Of a DNA stretch of 64,000 nt, positions 41,596 through 50,932 are shown piece by piece. Positions within the stretch are counted from its first letter, which is position 1. Each line of letters begins with the position of its first letter. The notes below the pieces were generated by a model. That model did no database searches. It was given only the letters and a program-made list of their open reading frames with translations, and had not been told where the DNA came from. The translations under genes were made by a program, and so were the position numbers. Origin of the DNA: Crocosphaera chwakensis CCY0110 (GTDB taxonomy: Bacteria > Cyanobacteriota > Cyanobacteriia > Cyanobacteriales > Microcystaceae); assembly GCF_000169335.1 (NCBI RefSeq), contig NZ_AAXW01000020.1, positions 17,956-81,955 on the forward strand, written 5' to 3'.

Positions 41596-42297
41596 TTAAG
41601 AAAGTGCAATATTTGAGTTAAATCGATACCCTTGACCTCGGATAGTTTCAATGGGACAAATGCAGTTATAACTAGCTAATTTTCGTCTGATTAAACGCAT
41701 TTGGGCAGCTACTACGTTACTCATGGGTTCCGCATCGAGATCCCATAGTTGATTACGCATTTTACTCCCTGAAATAATGCGATCGGGATGTTTCATTAAA
41801 TAAGCAAAAATTTGGAATTCTTTGACCGTTAAAGGTATGATTTGAGACGGTTCAGTTATGTTCACACAGAGGGCATTATTCGCGTCATCTAGGGTAAATT
41901 TGCCGATGGTTAGGGTTTGGGGTTGAAATTGGGGCGATCTTCGTTGTAATGCCCGTAAACGCGCCAGTAGCTCCTCCATTATAAAGGGTTTAACCAGATA
42001 ATCATCGGCCCCTGCATCTAATCCTGCGATGCGGTTTTCTGGTTGTCCCAAAGCGGTTAACATCAACACGGGTAAGGGATTTTGATAGGATCTCAGTCGT
42101 TGACATAATTCTAATCCTGAAAGTTTGGGTAAGAGCCAATCAATAATCGCTACACTGTAGTCTGTCCATTCATTGTCTAGATAGCGCCACGCTTCTACAC
42201 CATCAACAACCCAATCAACGATATATTTTTCACTAACTAAAACCTGTTTTATCGCTAGTCCTAAGTCTTCTTCATCTTCTACTAAAAGAATTCGCAT
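41596..42297 (-). CDS. OmpR-family response regulator (RppA/NrsR-like)
   Basis: The 233-residue regulator has a receiver domain (about 1-115): DEEDL acidic pair, phospho-acceptor D54 in IIDWLLPKL, and the KPF lysine. A winged helix DNA-binding domain follows (about 130-228) ending in RGQGYRF. Within a locus of kinase and RND genes it is similar to Synechocystis RppA/NrsR, which controls nickel-export genes; the metal here is not determined. The start is ATG 42297. Confidence 0.9.
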   Translation of the reverse strand: MRILLVEDEEDLGLAIKQVLVSEKYIVDWVVDGVEAWRYLDNEWTDYSVAIIDWLLPKLSGLELCQRLRSYQNPLPVLMLTALGQPENRIAGLDAGADDYLVKPFIMEELLARLRALQRRSPQFQPQTLTIGKFTLDDANNALCVNITEPSQIIPLTVKEFQIFAYLMKHPDRIISGSKMRNQLWDLDAEPMSNVVAAQMRLIRRKLASYNCICPIETIRGQGYRFNSNIALS

Positions 42298-42346
42298 GGT
42301 TAAATCTAAATCAGACTCCTCTCATATATTACCAATGGATAATGAA

Positions 42347-43225
42347 TTATCCATGATTTAAGGTAATTTCTCGTTTTTTAGTTAAACACATAGCAATCGC
42401 TTTTTCATAATAAGCGGATTCATTAATAAAGACAGGATAAACCGTTGAATCTCCTTGATAAGTTATGGTTTCGCCGTCAAACGTCATGAATAAAGGATCA
42501 CCTATATTAATAGGTTGATAATCTTTTGATTGTAAATTAGGATGAATCATTGCTGTTATTTCTTCTTTGTTTCTAGGATAATCAATTCTTTCAAAGACTT
42601 CATAAATAATTAAAGTATGACTTTTTTCTTCAATTTTATTTTGATTATATTTATCTAAATAATCTAATAAACTATAAATAACTTTTTCAGTTTTCATGAA
42701 TAAGTCTGCCTCTAAAACTCCTTGAGGAATAGCCCCCACTTCAACGGTTAATCCTAATTCTGTATTACTTCTTAATAACTGATTTTTTTCCTTGGAAACA
42801 TAATATAAAACCTTAACTTCAGGATGAATCAAACTTAAATAACTACATAACTTTAAATGAAAATCATTTTTATCAGAAAGAATGATTGTTAATCCCATAG
42901 CAGAAGTTGTGCTATGAATATCAACCAAAAAATTAATCTGATTAGTTCTCAATTTTTGATGAATGGTTTTCGCTAAAAGTTGCTCATATAAAATATTATC
43001 TAAATTTTCTATATCTTCTAAAGCAAAACATCGATTGAGATCAATTTCTGTGTATCTAATACCTAATTCTATTGCTTTGGGATTAGATAAAAATGGAAAT
43101 ACTTTCAAGGTTTTTCGCTGAAGTAAATGGGGATTTTTGAGGAATTTTTTAACCAAATAAATTCCGGTCATTTCGTTGCCATGAGTACCACCAAAAATAG
43201 CAACGTTTTCGATTGGTTTTACCAT
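42347..43225 (-). CDS. Aspartoacylase-like zinc carboxypeptidase
   Basis: The 292-residue protein has zinc-site motifs of the AspA/AstE family: GGTHGNEMTG (His and Glu ligands) near the N-terminus, VDIHSTTSAMG with the third ligand His, and TVEVGAIPQGV, close to the catalytic Glu region. The human enzyme deacetylates N-acetyl-aspartate; the cyanobacterial substrate is not established. A partial copy of its 3' end lies at 32617-32715. The start is ATG 43225. Confidence 0.88.
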   Translation of the reverse strand: MVKPIENVAIFGGTHGNEMTGIYLVKKFLKNPHLLQRKTLKVFPFLSNPKAIELGIRYTEIDLNRCFALEDIENLDNILYEQLLAKTIHQKLRTNQINFLVDIHSTTSAMGLTIILSDKNDFHLKLCSYLSLIHPEVKVLYYVSKEKNQLLRSNTELGLTVEVGAIPQGVLEADLFMKTEKVIYSLLDYLDKYNQNKIEEKSHTLIIYEVFERIDYPRNKEEITAMIHPNLQSKDYQPINIGDPLFMTFDGETITYQGDSTVYPVFINESAYYEKAIAMCLTKKREITLNHG

Positions 43226-43355
43226 AAAATCCCCTAAACTAAATTCATTAACAGTGAACTAACAATAGTCTTTTAAGGGTAAGGGGAATAGAAGAGGTAG
43301 AAAAATGAAGTTTTAGTCTTGTTTCTTATTATATATTAATCATTTTTCTGTTGTC

Positions 43356-43376
43356 TCTTGCCTCTTGCCTCTTGCC
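43356..43376. repeat. Tandem heptamer TCTTGCC, three copies
   Basis: Three exact copies of TCTTGCC lie at 43356-43362, 43363-43369 and 43370-43376. Similar short tandem heptamers (STRR) are described in cyanobacteria. Related AGGCAAGAGGCA sequence is near 57112. Confidence 0.6.
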
Positions 43377-43417
43377 TAATCTCACATCAATTGAAAACTG
43401 ATTGCTGTGTATTGTTT

Positions 43418-43921
43418 CTACTTTGGTAATTGTCGTTTTAACGCTTCTAAACCCGACCAACGACTATCAATTGTTGGTTGATTATCATCAGTTTTTGTGG
43501 TTGGCGGTTCGCAATCTTTACCGCATAATTGTCTTAACGGAATGGCTAAAGATAATTGTTCATAAAGCCAACTTTGAGGATCAAAATGACCATGCGGGGA
43601 TAAACTTTCTGATAAATCTTCCCAAGCAACTTCTCTTTCTTGAGGATAGTTATCCTCTAAATCTGCATCTTTATTTAACCAAATAATTTCAGAGTTTTCC
43701 AGGCTAAGACGACGATTATACTGTTGTAAACAGCGATCGCAAGTTAAAGTAATAATGGTTTCTCCTTTAACACCTACTTCCAAAAAAGTTCCCCCATGCC
43801 GAATCATCATTTTGCCTCGAAAGGGGGTCAGCGTTTCCAATTCTGGGATAAAATCATCAAGAACAAGGGTTTGGGTTCTATTGGGGGCGTTTAGTAAATG
43901 GGGAATATAAATCGCTTGCAT
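43418..43921 (-). CDS. YceD/DUF177 family protein
   Basis: The 167-residue protein has the YceD signature: a zinc-knuckle-like CDRCLQQY (Cys-x-x-Cys in strand 2), the PQSWLYEQLSLAIPLRQLC segment, and a second C...C pair (CGKDC). YceD proteins are linked to 23S rRNA and ribosome synthesis, in many bacteria beside rpmF. Here it follows birA by 20 bases. The start is ATG 43921. The C-terminal DSRWSGLEALK segment is typical. Confidence 0.9.
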   Translation of the reverse strand: MQAIYIPHLLNAPNRTQTLVLDDFIPELETLTPFRGKMMIRHGGTFLEVGVKGETIITLTCDRCLQQYNRRLSLENSEIIWLNKDADLEDNYPQEREVAWEDLSESLSPHGHFDPQSWLYEQLSLAIPLRQLCGKDCEPPTTKTDDNQPTIDSRWSGLEALKRQLPK

Positions 43922-43941
43922 AATCTTACGTCTTCCTCTTC

Positions 43942-44736
43942 TTACGTTTCATTTTGCCAGGATATTGACTCCTCTTGTGGATAACCAAGAGATAGGGTTC
44001 CTGGGGGTAGGGTTAGGGTGGTTTTTGATCCTGGAGACTGCAAAGAAACCTTTAATTCTCCTTGAGTGCTAACACCGACGATAGTTCCTGTTATACCTTC
44101 AATGATAACTTTACGCCCGACACTATCCAATATTTCTACATAATTTCTCACTAAATTATCTATACCCTCTTTTAGATAAGACTCATAACCCTCAAATATT
44201 CCATTAATCGTAATAGCGGACAGGGTATCTAAACTGTCGATGTCATGGGGGTTAGAATAAGATTGAAGGGTGATCCCAGGATGGGGGACTTGATTACCCC
44301 AATTAATTCCCACACCAATGACACTGTGGGTAATCATCTTGTTTTGAATGCGGGTTTCGCTTTTAATTCCCCCTAATTTTCCTCTCTCTAAAATGAGATC
44401 ATTGGGCCATTTTAATTTTACAGGGAGTCCGTATCGACGTAAGCTTTGGGCAATACCCCAACCACTAAAAAGGGTCAGATGGGACGCATTTTGAGCTTCA
44501 AGGTTGACGTTTAAGCCAATCGAGAGATAAAGTCCTCCGGCATGAGAAACCCAATTTCTCCCCCATTGTCCTCGTCCTGCGGTTTGTTGAGATGCGATCG
44601 CCACGACTGGGAACGAATTCTCCTCTGCTAACAACTGCCAAATCACTTCATTGGTAGAGGTGACAGTATCAAAAATATGCACAGAATAGGAGGGTTGTTT
44701 TAAATGAGCGTTAATTTTTCTGGGATCAAGTTTCAT
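43942..44736 (-). CDS. birA: Biotin-[acetyl-CoA carboxylase] ligase
   Basis: The 264-residue enzyme attaches biotin to the AccB carrier. The biotinyl-AMP loop is SQQTAGRGQWGRNWVS; KWPNDLI and GGIKSETR follow, and the C-terminal SH3-like domain (about 210-255) ends near LSLGYPQEE. There is no N-terminal HTH, so this is a ligase without repressor function. It is 20 bases upstream of yceD in an operon. Confidence 0.93.
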   Translation of the reverse strand: MKLDPRKINAHLKQPSYSVHIFDTVTSTNEVIWQLLAEENSFPVVAIASQQTAGRGQWGRNWVSHAGGLYLSIGLNVNLEAQNASHLTLFSGWGIAQSLRRYGLPVKLKWPNDLILERGKLGGIKSETRIQNKMITHSVIGVGINWGNQVPHPGITLQSYSNPHDIDSLDTLSAITINGIFEGYESYLKEGIDNLVRNYVEILDSVGRKVIIEGITGTIVGVSTQGELKVSLQSPGSKTTLTLPPGTLSLGYPQEESISWQNET

Positions 44737-44801
44737 TAGTTTGACGCATCGTTAACAGTTTAGATAATAAGTCTTGTCAAACCCTATTAACTTTTAAAAT
44801 T

Positions 44802-45698
44802 ATGAAAAATCTTCCTAATAAAGCTAAATATACTACTTTAGGAATAGTTGGTATCATTGCTCTATTAGTTATCTGGAGTTTTATCGAACCCCGTATTCTT
44901 AATATAGAAAATGAAACGGCAACCATTCCTAATCTCCCTAATTCTTGGTCAGGTCAACAAATAGCACAACTGACAGACTTTCAAATTGGACTATGGGGTG
45001 ATAATCGCGGTACGGCCCGACGTAGCATTGCTAAGATAGTAGAAGCTAAACCAGCGATCGCTTTAATTAGTGGTGATTTTCTCTATCATCCGGGTTCAAA
45101 CATTGAATCAGAGATCGAAACCACAATTGATATCATTCGTCCTTTGGTGGATGCAGGTATCCCGACTTATGCAGTGTTAGGGAATCACGACTATGGTATG
45201 AGTAGCAGAAAGGCACAACCCTCAACCGAACAAGCAGAAAAATTAGAAATAGCTTTAGAAAAGGCGGGTATCCAAGTCTTAGAAAATGAAACCGTTAAAC
45301 TAGAACTCCCCAATAGCAATGAGCCTTTATATTTAGTTGGTGTGGGTTCTTTATGGGCCAGTAGAGATAATGTTAAGCAATCGCTTAATACTATTGATAA
45401 TAATAGTCCCAGAATTGTAATGATGCACAATCCAGATACGTTTGAGCAATTCCCTGCCAATTCAGCACCCTTAGCTGTCGCAGGCCATACTCACGGGGGA
45501 CAAGTGCGTATCCCAGGATTTCCCCAATGGTCTTGGTTGAGGTTTACTCAAAAAGATAAAGTTTATGCTGATGGTTGGGCAAAAGGCTTTGGGACATCGG
45601 GTAATCAGCTTTATGTTAACCCTGGTATTGGTATGAGTATCGCACCAATCCGTTTATTTTGTCCCCCAGAACTCACTTTTTTTACCCTCGAAGGTTAA
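44802..45698 (+). CDS. Membrane-anchored metallophosphoesterase
   Basis: The 298-residue protein has an N-terminal TM helix (about 12-30), then a calcineurin-like metallophosphatase core: LTDFQIG (Asp-x-Gln where Asp-x-His is usual), LISGDFLYHPG, VLGNHDYG, MMHNPDTF and AGHTHGGQV. It resembles YkuE/YaeI-type phosphoesterases (lipid A or other lipid substrates); the substrate is unknown. The Gln in place of His may be a subfamily trait. Convergence with glnB is absent; both run plus. The start is ATG 44802. Confidence 0.88.
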   Translation: MKNLPNKAKYTTLGIVGIIALLVIWSFIEPRILNIENETATIPNLPNSWSGQQIAQLTDFQIGLWGDNRGTARRSIAKIVEAKPAIALISGDFLYHPGSNIESEIETTIDIIRPLVDAGIPTYAVLGNHDYGMSSRKAQPSTEQAEKLEIALEKAGIQVLENETVKLELPNSNEPLYLVGVGSLWASRDNVKQSLNTIDNNSPRIVMMHNPDTFEQFPANSAPLAVAGHTHGGQVRIPGFPQWSWLRFTQKDKVYADGWAKGFGTSGNQLYVNPGIGMSIAPIRLFCPPELTFFTLEG

Positions 45699-45825
45699 CC
45701 TTTTTCTTCAACATGATACTAAATATGACCAATGCTTAAAAATCTTAGGGTTTATGGTTAAGTTCGCCATCATTTCTATCTATAGTAGACAACGAATAAA
45801 GCTAGATTACGAGGAGTAACCCACT

Positions 45826-46164
45826 TTGAAAAAGGTAGAAGCGATTATCCGACCCTTTAAACTAGACGAAGTGAAGATCGCTTTAGTCAACGCCGGAATT
45901 GTTGGTATGACAGTTTCTGAAGTTAGGGGGTTTGGACGACAAAAAGGACAAACTGAACGTTATCGCGGTTCTGAATATACCGTAGAATTCCTCCAAAAAC
46001 TAAAGGTGGAAATTGTTGTCGAAGATCATCAAGTAGACATGGTAATTGAAAAGCTAACGGGTTCCGCACGCACAGGAGAAATTGGAGATGGCAAGATTTT
46101 TGTTTCTCCTGTAGACCAAATTATCCGTATTCGTACTGGAGAAAGCGATCTCGAAGCCATTTAA
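45826..46164 (+). CDS. glnB: Nitrogen regulatory protein PII
   Basis: PII binds ATP/ADP and 2-oxoglutarate and controls NAGK, PipX and nitrate or ammonium transporters in cyanobacteria. This 112-residue protein has the T-loop RYRGSEYTV with S49, the cyanobacterial phosphorylation site, and Tyr51. B-loop and C-terminal signatures (TGEIGDGKIFV) are complete. The start is TTG 45826 (MKKVEAIIRPFKL) with a GAGGAG ribosome-binding site just upstream, which makes TTG likely. A hairpin follows at 46173. An NtcA box could not be confirmed. Confidence 0.96.
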   Translation: MKKVEAIIRPFKLDEVKIALVNAGIVGMTVSEVRGFGRQKGQTERYRGSEYTVEFLQKLKVEIVVEDHQVDMVIEKLTGSARTGEIGDGKIFVSPVDQIIRIRTGESDLEAI

Positions 46165-46172
46165 GGTTAATG

Positions 46173-46196
46173 GGGACTTGGGATGTCCTAAGTCCC
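46173..46196. terminator. Hairpin between glnB and rdgB
   Basis: GGGACTT (46173-46179) with AAGTCCC (46190-46196) forms a 7-bp stem that can be extended inward with one G-T pair. No T run follows. It lies between convergent genes and probably ends both transcripts. Confidence 0.55.
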
Positions 46197-46210
46197 TGAC
46201 GGAGCAACAA

Positions 46211-46786
46211 TTATCCTAATTCTTTTAATTTCGGTAAGAGAAGGGCAAATGCTTGACCTCGGTGAGAGACATCCCGTTTTAGTTCTGGTGTCATCTGGGC
46301 AAAGGTTTGCTGATACGGAGGAACATAGAAGATGGGATCATAACCAAACCCTTGGGTACCTTGAGGGGTTTTGAGAATTTCCCCTTGACAAATCCCTTCA
46401 CTTTGTAGGGCAATAGAACCATCAGGCCGAGCGATAGCGATCGCACAAACAAATTGAGCTTTGCGATTGTCATTATTTCCTAACTCGTTTAATAAGCGTT
46501 CAATTCTCTCTTGATCACTGTTACCATATCGAGCAGAATAAAGTCCTGGCGAACCGTTAAGGGCTTCAACCGCTAAGCCTGAATCATCGGCGATCGCCCA
46601 TTTTCCTAAATGTTTAGCAGTTTGAGAGGCTTTTAATATGGCATTTTCCATAAAGGTTTGCCCTGTCTCTTCTATGTCTATTTCTGATGGTTTCAATTGC
46701 AAATTCCAATCAAATCCTATTAAATAGTCTTGCATTTCTTGCAATTTTCCAGGATTACTGGTAGCTACGATTAATTGTTTGTTCAT
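46211..46786 (-). CDS. rdgB: XTP/dITP pyrophosphatase (RdgB/HAM1)
   Basis: The 191-residue enzyme removes non-canonical purine triphosphates. Motifs: VATSNPGKLQEMQ at the N-terminus, ETGQTFMENAILKA, the ADDSGLAVEAL catalytic Asp pair, GLYSARYG, and FGYDPIFYVPPYQQTFAQM with DVSHRGQA near the C-terminus. The start is ATG 46786. It is convergent with glnB. Confidence 0.94.
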   Translation of the reverse strand: MNKQLIVATSNPGKLQEMQDYLIGFDWNLQLKPSEIDIEETGQTFMENAILKASQTAKHLGKWAIADDSGLAVEALNGSPGLYSARYGNSDQERIERLLNELGNNDNRKAQFVCAIAIARPDGSIALQSEGICQGEILKTPQGTQGFGYDPIFYVPPYQQTFAQMTPELKRDVSHRGQAFALLLPKLKELG

Positions 46787-46957
46787 TACTCTTTCTATAA
46801 TTGAAAATATTCTATATTAAAGAGGTAAACTCTACCTTATCTTGATTTGATTCAAGAAAGTCCATGTAAGGAAATCATGAAAATTTTATAATGGCGATCG
46901 CCTTTTTTTCTCAAAAGTTAGCTATTCTTAATTATCCTCTTGATTACTGTTTCAGCC

Positions 46958-49438
46958 ATGTCAAGCGATTCTCCTATTGGTTCCCAAATTTCTAATCAAA
47001 CTAACAAGAGCATAATTGATTTTAATAAACTCAATAATGTTCAAAGTTTTTCTGATATTTTACAAACTATTTTTTTAGGAATATCATCAACACAAGGAGT
47101 AGATTTTTTTGAATCATTAGTTTTTCATTTAACCCAAGTTTTAGAAATTGACTATGCTTTTATTACTCAATTAGAAAATGATAATTCTACTATAGCTTTA
47201 GCTGGTGCTTTTAGAGGAAAAAGATATGATGAATATGTCTATAAATTAAAAAATACTCCTCATGAAATTGTTTTAGAACAAGGTAAATATACTTGTTATG
47301 ATAATTTAAAAAAAGTTTTTGTAAATGATAGTTTTATCCAAAAAAACAATATTGAAAGTTATATAGGTACAGCATTATATGACCAAAAAGGAGAGGTGAC
47401 AGGGTTACTTTGCGTAATGAATAGCTCTCCTTTAGGAAATAAAAAAATATTACCGAAAATCATTGAAATTTTTGCAGTCAGCGCAGCCAGAGAATTAAAA
47501 AAAATACGAACCGAAAAGGAACTTGAAAAAATCAATATTGATTTAGAGAAGTTAGTCAGAAAAAAAACGAATCAATTAGAGGAGACGAACGATAACTTAC
47601 GGAAAGAAATTAAACGAAATAAAAAAATTCAATCACAATTAATTAAGCAAGAAACCCAGTTTAAAGAACTGGTTTATAATATTGAAAATGGAATTATTAT
47701 TGTTAATCAAGAAGGAAAAATTAAATTTGCTAATCCTGCTGCTCTAAAAATTTTTGAGCAACCATTACACAGTTTATTAGATTACGAGTTTGGTCTTCCC
47801 ATTATTAATGATAAACCCGTGGAATTAGAAATTCTCAAATCTAATAATCAAACGGGTATAGTAGAAATGAATATTACCCTAACAGAATGGGAAAACGAAT
47901 CAGTTTATTTAGTTTCTTTTAGGGAAATTACTATGAGAAAGAAAGCGGAAGAAGAAATTATTAAAGCGAAATTAGAAGCAGATTCAGCCAATCAAGCCAA
48001 GACGGAATTTTTAACAAATGTTAGTCATGAACTTCGCACTCCTATGAATGCAATTTTAGGATTCTCGCAGCTTCTCAAGTTAAAATTAAAAGTAGATGAT
48101 CCGCTTATTTATGAATATATTGATACTATTTATAATAATAGTAATATTCTCTTATCTTTAATTAATGAATTACTGGATATTAATCAAGCTGAAGCTGGAA
48201 AAATAGAATTAAATTATTGTGGTTTTTCTGTTAGACAGTTTCTTGGGGAAACTATAAAACTTTTTTCTAGTCAACTGTCCAAAAAAACAGTAAATTTATT
48301 GATAGACATTGAAGATAATGTTCCTAAATTTATTAATTTTGATTCTCTACGATTACGTCAGATTTTAATTAATCTTATTAGTAATTCCTTGAAATTTACC
48401 ACAAAAGGTCATATTAAAATTCTTATCAGTATTCAAGAATTGTATCTTAATTCTTGTACCTTAAAAATCTTTGTAGAAGATACAGGAATTGGTATTAAAG
48501 ATGAAGATAAAGAGCGGATTTTTCAGGTATTTACCCAAAGTAAAGGACAAGATAACTATCGTTATGGAGGTAATGGGTTAGGTTTATTTATAACTCAGAA
48601 AATTACAGAATGTTTAGGAGGAACCATAACTTTAGAAAGTGAATGGGGAAAAGGTTCTACTTTTACTATAATTTTTCCTAATGTAGAAATTCTTGATTCA
48701 AGAGAAAATTTAGAAGAAATTTCTTATATAAAAACCCTTAACGATCTTGATCCCGTAAACATTTTAGTTATTAATGATGTTTTTGATGATTGTAATATAA
48801 TTAAAGGTTATTTTGCTGAGACTGAACATCATCTATTATTTGCCAATAATAAGGAAATGGCGGTTAATCTACTTAATAATTATTGTATTGACATCCTATT
48901 CATTCGTTTAACACTGAACAATATTGAGAATGACCTAAAAACATCAAAATTTTTACACAAACAATATCAAACTATTCCTATCATTGCCATAACTGATATT
49001 TATCTCAATATAAAAGAACATAATAATAGTCTTTTTCAAGGATTTCTTGAATACCCCATTAACTATTCTCAGCTTGTAGAAGTTCTTAGTAATATTTTAC
49101 GCCAAAAAGAAGAACAAGAAACTAAAATAGAATTTTCTATAACAGCATCAGATTATGAAAAAATCAATAATCTATCTAATTTATTACAAGAATTACAAAA
49201 AATACAAGAAAATTCCTGGAAATTGATTCGTCGAAGAATGATTCTATCAGAACTTCAACAATTTTGCCATGATCTCAAAGATTTAGGACAAACATATCAT
49301 TGTCAAATACTCGTGAACTATAGTGAAATGTTAGCTAGTCATGTTCGTTTCTTCGATATTGAAAAGTTCTCTAAGGTATTAGATAACTTTCCACAAATTA
49401 GAGTTAGTTTACTAAATTATTTTGATAACAACGGTTAA
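46958..49438 (+). CDS. Hybrid sensor kinase (GAF-PAS-HisKA-HATPase) with degenerate receiver
   Basis: The 826-residue cytosolic protein has a GAF-like domain (about 30-190), a coiled coil, a PAS domain (about 235-330), and a HisKA domain with His in NVSHELRTPMNAIL (bases 48025-48027). The ATPase domain has EDTGIGIKDED and GGNGLGLFI. A receiver-like domain follows (about 605-730). It has Arg (bases 48905-48907) where Asp should be phosphorylated, and EYP in place of the KP motif lysine, so it is probably not phosphorylated. The final 100 residues are helical. The frame opens at TTG 46940; ATG 46958 is preferred. It has no cognate regulator next to it. Confidence 0.87.
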   Translation: MSSDSPIGSQISNQTNKSIIDFNKLNNVQSFSDILQTIFLGISSTQGVDFFESLVFHLTQVLEIDYAFITQLENDNSTIALAGAFRGKRYDEYVYKLKNTPHEIVLEQGKYTCYDNLKKVFVNDSFIQKNNIESYIGTALYDQKGEVTGLLCVMNSSPLGNKKILPKIIEIFAVSAARELKKIRTEKELEKINIDLEKLVRKKTNQLEETNDNLRKEIKRNKKIQSQLIKQETQFKELVYNIENGIIIVNQEGKIKFANPAALKIFEQPLHSLLDYEFGLPIINDKPVELEILKSNNQTGIVEMNITLTEWENESVYLVSFREITMRKKAEEEIIKAKLEADSANQAKTEFLTNVSHELRTPMNAILGFSQLLKLKLKVDDPLIYEYIDTIYNNSNILLSLINELLDINQAEAGKIELNYCGFSVRQFLGETIKLFSSQLSKKTVNLLIDIEDNVPKFINFDSLRLRQILINLISNSLKFTTKGHIKILISIQELYLNSCTLKIFVEDTGIGIKDEDKERIFQVFTQSKGQDNYRYGGNGLGLFITQKITECLGGTITLESEWGKGSTFTIIFPNVEILDSRENLEEISYIKTLNDLDPVNILVINDVFDDCNIIKGYFAETEHHLLFANNKEMAVNLLNNYCIDILFIRLTLNNIENDLKTSKFLHKQYQTIPIIAITDIYLNIKEHNNSLFQGFLEYPINYSQLVEVLSNILRQKEEQETKIEFSITASDYEKINNLSNLLQELQKIQENSWKLIRRRMILSELQQFCHDLKDLGQTYHCQILVNYSEMLASHVRFFDIEKFSKVLDNFPQIRVSLLNYFDNNG

Positions 49439-49676
49439 AAGAGGAACTCTCAACCCTAAATTTACTTCTATTTTGTAAGGAGGTTTCCTACTCCTTGTAG
49501 GGAATGCTCTTGTCACTAAAAATCCCTATGTACCCCTTTTGATCAATCTCTGAGGTAGTTATCTTAACCTTAAGTAACTATTTCTAGTATCATTAGGGGT
49601 TTTTCTAAAAGAATCTGAGTTTAACCATGAGACTAGATTGTTTTGCGTGTAATTATAGGCATAACATACTTTTTCT

Positions 49677-50012
49677 TTACTCAAGCCATTTTATGGAAAC
49701 ACTAACCCACCAAGCTGCTAATTTTTCGAGGGATTCCCCTATTCGTTTTGGCTCTAAATCCAAGGGACTACTAACCCCATAATGAGCTAAATACCAAGCA
49801 CTCATTGTTTCAGCAGATGGCAAAAACTTTTCAACAGACTCTGAAAATTTAATAGGAATTTCAATATTATTAATTATAATTTTTTCTTTAAACAGATTAT
49901 CTTGTTCTTTATGTATTTCAGAACAATAACTGTTATCGAATACTCGTTTTGTTTGTCTGTCTAAATTAACCTGAACCGTTAGAGGTGTTTTTTTTGAAGA
50001 AAGTAGCATCAT
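49677..50012 (-). CDS. Hypothetical protein
   Basis: I do not recognise this 111-residue protein. Its N-terminal part is Lys/Asn-rich. The second half (about 55-111: IPIKFSESVEKFLPSAETMSAWYLAHYGV, then a Trp-rich end) looks folded and conserved in style. The start is ATG 50012, with 49677 the last base of the stop. It stands alone between two large gaps; no operon partner is seen. Confidence 0.65.
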   Translation of the reverse strand: MMLLSSKKTPLTVQVNLDRQTKRVFDNSYCSEIHKEQDNLFKEKIIINNIEIPIKFSESVEKFLPSAETMSAWYLAHYGVSSPLDLEPKRIGESLEKLAAWWVSVSIKWLE

Positions 50013-50302
50013 AGCAATTAAGGAATATGTTGATGATCTAACAATAGTTTTCCCTTTCTCTGACGAGAATCATACTAATTATTCTTCACTAATCAAAAAT
50101 CTTTACGTTAATTTTAGGTTTCTTAAGAAAAAATAAAAACTTAATTTAAAAATTATCACTAACCAGTTACTGCTTTAGGGAGAAACTCCTAATAATGATT
50201 CATTCTTCATTATTAATTAATAAAATCGTATCAAAAAGGCCAGTTTGATGAGAAATGGAGTTTTACAATAAGAGGTGATAGAGAATCTGAAGATGAGGTG
50301 CT
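50013..50302. other. Intergenic region without recognisable gene
   Basis: This 290-base AT-rich gap lies between divergent genes at 50012 and 50303. No RNA fold or repeat stood out to me. Confidence 0.4.
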
Positions 50303-50893
50303 ATGCTCTCACAAATTGTGCGTCCTTTGGTTAATACACAAATTCGTCTTTTAGCTAACTCCCAAACCACTCAAACCACTCTAGTCGAAACCATTGCGCG
50401 TTGGTTGGGTTATATTGGGGTTGATGCTCAAGTCACTCAGTTATGTCCTGAGAGCGATCGCATCCATGTAGCGTTAAGAGTAGGTAAACCGGATTCTTGT
50501 GATGATCGAGACTGGTTTCGTATTTTAAATAATTTGCGATCGCCTAATCACAATAAAAATAACGGTTTAAAATCTTCAGATAACTTTCATGAATCTCATC
50601 AGCTACAAATTGCGCGATTATTAGCTTATTTAATTCAAGTTAGCGATCCTCAACAAGACATTACTTGGCCAGAAATTGAAAATCAATTGGTTGCTTTGAA
50701 TCTTGATGATTCTATGTTATCAAGTATTAAATCTGCTTTAAAGGTCCCTCAGTCCCCAGATTTACTACAGAGTGTTGATCCTGATGTTGCTGCTGTCACT
50801 TTCCCCATTGCTGTTAAAATTGCTTGGTTTGATCAAGAAATTAATTCCCACGAAAATCATGCTCTTTCTACTTTATTAACTGCCATGAAATAG
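50303..50893 (+). CDS. Hypothetical conserved-looking protein
   Basis: I do not recognise this 196-residue protein. Residues about 20-60 read TTQTTLVETIARWLGYIGVDAQVTQL, and the C-terminal part (VAVTFPIAVKIAWFDQEINSHENHALSTLL) is helical. This end recalls TerB-like helical folds, but the Asp/Glu signature of TerB is not clear. It starts at ATG 50303 and may be cyanobacterium-specific. No operon partner. Confidence 0.6.
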   Translation: MLSQIVRPLVNTQIRLLANSQTTQTTLVETIARWLGYIGVDAQVTQLCPESDRIHVALRVGKPDSCDDRDWFRILNNLRSPNHNKNNGLKSSDNFHESHQLQIARLLAYLIQVSDPQQDITWPEIENQLVALNLDDSMLSSIKSALKVPQSPDLLQSVDPDVAAVTFPIAVKIAWFDQEINSHENHALSTLLTAMK

Positions 50894-50932
50894 CCTCTGA
50901 TAATTAAGAATTATTAATTAAGTTTATCTTTA

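Noticed and set aside
43350..43380. CRISPR-like array
   Set aside because: Only three tandem heptamers with no spacers; a short tandem repeat, not CRISPR.
45700..45825. NtcA-binding box upstream of glnB
   Set aside because: The nearest match (GTA-N8-ATA near 45785-45798) lacks the TAC half and the usual spacing to a -10 box is unclear; not claimed.
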